A stretch of DNA of 64,000 nucleotides from VAZQ01 sp046733355. GTDB taxonomy: Bacteria > Pseudomonadota > Alphaproteobacteria > Rhizobiales > Xanthobacteraceae. Positions 61,251 to 64,000 of this stretch are shown piece by piece (position 1 is the stretch's first letter; every line of letters begins with the position of its first letter). Location: assembly GCA_046733355.1 (NCBI GenBank), contig JBKPOZ010000028.1:1-64000 (forward strand), read 5' to 3'. Position numbers and translations under genes: made by a program. Under the pieces are notes generated by a model. The model saw only the letters and a program-made list of their open reading frames with translations. It ran no database searches and was not told the DNA's origin.

Positions 61251-61457
61251 ATGAAAAAAGAATCGAAGAGAAGCGTCGGCCGCCGTGATTTCCTTCGCAC
61301 ATTGGGAGCGGGCGCAACGGCCGCAGTGGCAACGGCCGGCCCCCTCGCCGTGCCTGCTCGCGCGGACAGCGAGTCGAACGACGAGAAACGCAAGTCTCGC
61401 TACCGCGAAACCGAGCACGTGAAGACGTTCTACCGGGTCAACAGATATCCGAGCTGA
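61251..61457 (+). CDS. Small Tat-signal protein of the formate dehydrogenase region
   Basis: The 68 residues carry a twin-arginine motif (SVGRRDFLRTLGAGATAAVATAGPLAVPARA) and a short mature tail (SESNDEKRKSRYRETEHVKTFYRVNRYPS). It matches the small Tat-target family found in formate dehydrogenase operons, thought to assist assembly. CGAGGAGG stands before ATG 61251. It is 10 bases from the catalytic-subunit gene. Confidence 0.88.
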   Translation: MKKESKRSVGRRDFLRTLGAGATAAVATAGPLAVPARADSESNDEKRKSRYRETEHVKTFYRVNRYPS

Positions 61458-61467
61458 GGAGGCGCCC

Positions 61468-64000
61468 GTGCTGATCAAGAGAACGGAACGTCAAGCCCGC
61501 CGCACGGCGCTCGCCGGCGCCGTGGACGCGCAATCCGCCGCCCGTCTCGATCGCCGCACTTTCCTGCGCCGCTCGGGAGTTATCGGTGGCGGCGTCGCCG
61601 CCTTGGGGCTGCTCCCGCCGAGGAGCGTGCGCAAGGCACAGGCCGGACCGCCCCCGCATGCCGGCGCACAAGTCAACATCCGTAAAAACATCTGCACGCA
61701 TTGCTCGGTCGGCTGCACGGTGATCGGGGAAGTCGCCAACGGCGTGTGGATCGGTCAGGAGCCTGGCTGGGAATCGCCGATCAACCGCGGCTCGCATTGC
61801 GTCAAAGGCGCTGCGGTGCGCGAGCTCGTCCATGGCGACCGGCGGCTGAAATATCCGATGAAGCTCGTCAACGGGCAGTGGACGCGCATCAGTTGGGAAA
61901 AGGCAATCGACGAGATCGGCGACAAGCTGATGAAGGTGCGGGAGGCGTCCGGACCCGATGCGGTCTACTGGCTCGGCTCCGCGAAGCAGTCCAACGAAGG
62001 CTCCTATCTGTTCCGCAAGCTCGCGGCCTTCTGGGGCACCAACAACGTCGATCACCAGGCGCGCATCTGCCATTCGACCACGGTCGCGGGAGTAGCCAAT
62101 ACCTGGGGCTACGGCGCGATGACCAACAGCTATAACGACATCCGCAATTCCAAGACGCTCATGTTCATGGGCGGCAATCCGGCGGAGGCGCACCCGGTCT
62201 CGCTGCAGCATCTACTGGAAGGCAAGGAGGTCAACCGCGCGAATTTCATCGTTTTCGATCCGCGCATGAGCCGTACGGCGGCGCACGCAACCGAATACGT
62301 GCGGGTACGCCCGGGCACGCACATTCCGACGATTTACGGCATGCTCTGGCACATCTTCAAGAACGGCTGGGAGGACAAGGAATTCATCCAGCAGCGCGTC
62401 TACGGCATGGACGAGGTGCGCAAGGAAGTGGAAAAGTGGACGCCCGCTGAAACCGAGCGCGTCACCGGCATCCCGGAAGCGCAGCTAAAGCGCATCGCGG
62501 AGACCTTCGCCAAACAGAAGCCTGCCTGCCTGATCTGGGCGATGGGGCAGACCCAGTTCTCATTCGGCACCGCCAATGTGCGCGCCAGCTGCATCTTGCT
62601 GCTCGCTACCGGCAATGTGGGCAATTTCGGCAATGGCGCAAACATCTTCCGCGGCCACTGCAACGTGCAGGGCGCGACCGACCTTGGTCTCGATATCGTG
62701 ACTTTGCCGCTCTACTACGGCCTCGCCGAAGGCGCCTGGAAGCATTGGTGCCGCGTCTGGGAGGTCGAGTACGACTGGATGCGGTCGCGCTTCGATTCCA
62801 AAGAGATCATGGAAGCCTCAGGCATTCCTTCGACCCGCTGGTTTGACGCCACCTTGCTGCCGAAGGACCAGGTGAAGCAGAAGGACAATGTCAAGGCGAT
62901 GGTCGTATTCGGCCATGGCGGCAATACCGTCACGCGCATGCCGGAAGCGGCAAGAGGCATTGAGAAACTCGATCTGCTGGTCGTCGGCGATCCGCATCCG
63001 ACCACGTGGGCAGTGCTGGGCGAGCGCAAAAACGACACCTACCTGCTGCCGATCTGCACGCAGTTCGAGACATCGGGATCGCGCACGTGCTCCAATCGCT
63101 CGCTGCAGTGGGGCGAGCAGATCGTCAAGCCGATCTTCGAGTCGAAGTCCGATTATGACGCGATGTACTTGCTGGCGAAGAAGCTCGGCTTCGGCGACGA
63201 GATGTTCAAGAACATCGCGCTGGTGGATGGCCTGGTGTCTTCCGAGGACATCCTGCGCGAGATCAATCGCGGCGGCTGGTCGACGGGCTACTGCGGTCAA
63301 TCGCCCGAGCGGCTCAAGAAGCACATGGCAAACCAGAAGGATTTCGACGTGGTCACCCTGCGGGCGAAAGATGGACCGTGCAAGGGCGATTACTATGGGC
63401 TGCCGTGGCCGTGCTGGGGCACGCCGGCATTCAATCATCCGGGCACGCATATCCTCTATAACGTGAACCTGCCGGTGAAGGACGGCGGCAGCGCCTTCCG
63501 CGCGCGCTTCGGCGTCGAGCGCGAGGTGAAGCTGCCGGACGGCACCACGCGCAAGGACAATCTCCTGGCCGAGGGACCCGCCAATGCGCCGGTGGGCGCG
63601 CAGCTGCCGGGAGGCTATCCCGAATTCACCTATGGGCTGCTCAAGAAACTTGAGTGGGACAAGGACCTCACCGATTACGAGAGGGCCACCATCGAGCAGA
63701 TCGGCGGCGACAAGGCTGAGAGCGTCTCGTGGTCCATCGATCTGTCGGGCGGCATCCAGCGCGTGGCCATGGAGCATGGCTGCATTCACTATGGCAACGG
63801 CAAGGCGCGCGCGATCGCCTGGAATCTGCCCGACCCGATCCCTGTGCACCGCGAGCCGATCTACACGCCCCGACCCGATCTCGTGGCCAAATATCCTACC
63901 TTGCCGGATGCGGTGCAGTTCCGCGTCCCCAATGTGGGATTCACGGTGCAGAAAACGGCGGTGGACAAGGGCATCGCCAAGAGCTTCCCCATCGTATTTA
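61468..64000 (+). CDS. fdhA: Formate dehydrogenase catalytic subunit, Cys-type (cut by right edge)
   Basis: This is a large molybdopterin oxidoreductase, open to the right edge with 844 codons visible from GTG 61468. A Tat motif (DRRTFLRRSGVIGGG, about 29-43) shows export. The N-terminal [4Fe-4S] ligands are CTHCSVGC and SHC. The metal ligand in HQARICHSTTVAG is Cys (about 201, codon TGC) where E. coli FdnG has selenocysteine. The following NSYNDI...MGGNPAEAHPV and cofactor-binding VFDPRMSRTA match FdnG/FdoG-type enzymes. The beta and gamma subunits probably lie just beyond the window. Confidence 0.92.
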   Translation, partial: MLIKRTERQARRTALAGAVDAQSAARLDRRTFLRRSGVIGGGVAALGLLPPRSVRKAQAGPPPHAGAQVNIRKNICTHCSVGCTVIGEVANGVWIGQEPGWESPINRGSHCVKGAAVRELVHGDRRLKYPMKLVNGQWTRISWEKAIDEIGDKLMKVREASGPDAVYWLGSAKQSNEGSYLFRKLAAFWGTNNVDHQARICHSTTVAGVANTWGYGAMTNSYNDIRNSKTLMFMGGNPAEAHPVSLQHLLEGKEVNRANFIVFDPRMSRTAAHATEYVRVRPGTHIPTIYGMLWHIFKNGWEDKEFIQQRVYGMDEVRKEVEKWTPAETERVTGIPEAQLKRIAETFAKQKPACLIWAMGQTQFSFGTANVRASCILLLATGNVGNFGNGANIFRGHCNVQGATDLGLDIVTLPLYYGLAEGAWKHWCRVWEVEYDWMRSRFDSKEIMEASGIPSTRWFDATLLPKDQVKQKDNVKAMVVFGHGGNTVTRMPEAARGIEKLDLLVVGDPHPTTWAVLGERKNDTYLLPICTQFETSGSRTCSNRSLQWGEQIVKPIFESKSDYDAMYLLAKKLGFGDEMFKNIALVDGLVSSEDILREINRGGWSTGYCGQSPERLKKHMANQKDFDVVTLRAKDGPCKGDYYGLPWPCWGTPAFNHPGTHILYNVNLPVKDGGSAFRARFGVEREVKLPDGTTRKDNLLAEGPANAPVGAQLPGGYPEFTYGLLKKLEWDKDLTDYERATIEQIGGDKAESVSWSIDLSGGIQRVAMEHGCIHYGNGKARAIAWNLPDPIPVHREPIYTPRPDLVAKYPTLPDAVQFRVPNVGFTVQKTAVDKGIAKSFPIVF

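Noticed and set aside
62060..62080. Possible selenocysteine (TGA) site in formate dehydrogenase
   Set aside because: The metal-ligand codon is TGC (Cys) and the frame is open without an internal TGA there, so no selenocysteine machinery is implied.
1..64000. tRNA or rRNA genes, CRISPR arrays, insertion sequences, prophage, toxin-antitoxin or defence genes
   Set aside because: None was recognised on either strand: no transposase, integrase, regular spacer-repeat pattern or cloverleaf was seen. A tRNAscan or Infernal run could still find a short RNA that I missed.

Overview
The window looks like chromosomal DNA of a GC-rich alphaproteobacterium of the order Hyphomicrobiales, close to the Bradyrhizobium/Xanthobacteraceae group. 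This rests on gene content and style: an sdhCDAB operon, a formate dehydrogenase accessory set with DUF3305, DUF3306, TorD-like and Tat-peptide genes, ethylmalonyl-CoA-type enzymes, GGAAC-N17-GTT promoters of the EcfG stress-sigma type, and small YRRHAxEC-type helical proteins. I see no phage, insertion sequence, CRISPR array, tRNA or rRNA. It reads as ordinary chromosome with some accessory cargo.

Layout. 0-7 kb: a membrane protein with a cyclic-nucleotide-binding domain, a type I secretion pair (HlyD-like adaptor and ABC exporter), an HD-domain phosphohydrolase with a perfect TGTGA-N6-TCACA palindrome upstream, and a YkuD L,D-transpeptidase. 7-12 kb: a hydroxyacid dehydrogenase and a KdgK-like kinase, divergent from a zinc uptake operon (a Zur-like box, a 57-residue His-rich membrane peptide, ZnuC, ZnuB and ZnuA homologues, then the 3' remnant of a CobW-type GTPase). 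12-21 kb: envelope and glycan functions (UPF0104/MprF-like protein, glycosyltransferase, methyltransferase, CelD-like acetyltransferase, UDP-glucose dehydrogenase), with two paralogous 54-55-residue proteins and a 59-bp tandem duplication. 21-25 kb: a Ugp-type ABC importer. 25-33 kb: mscL, malyl-CoA lyase family, asd, leuB, a sulfite-oxidase-family enzyme with a b-type cytochrome, mesaconyl-CoA hydratase and sodC. 33-41 kb: sdhCDAB, tusA, a MoeA-like protein, a MoeA-periplasmic-binding-domain fusion and a WD40-cytochrome c protein. 41-47 kb: a LuxR-type regulator, an MFS transporter and small membrane or stress proteins. 47-55 kb: a likely nitrogen-heterocycle or amide catabolic island (dihydropyrimidinase, two TRZ/ATZ amidohydrolases, polar-amino-acid-type ABC importer, glutathione transferase). 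55-64 kb: a formate dehydrogenase cluster, with the catalytic subunit running off the right edge.

Four genes carry single-base frame breaks (DUF6875 near 17.9 kb, DUF1772 near 46.4 kb, an amidohydrolase N-terminus near 50.12 kb, a glutathione transferase near 54.45 kb). Each is otherwise intact, so either the assembly has indel errors or several genes are freshly inactivated. Two families of inverted-repeat elements are present. One sits three times exactly between convergent gene ends; the other occurs inside an ABC transporter operon and upstream of the formate dehydrogenase genes.

The parts least explained by known biology are the His-rich peptide of the zinc operon, the molybdenum-cofactor cluster at 36.6-41.3 kb, and the formate dehydrogenase maturation set with its lipoate-ligase-like and DUF6352 proteins. 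I found no single locus that I would claim outright as a new system.
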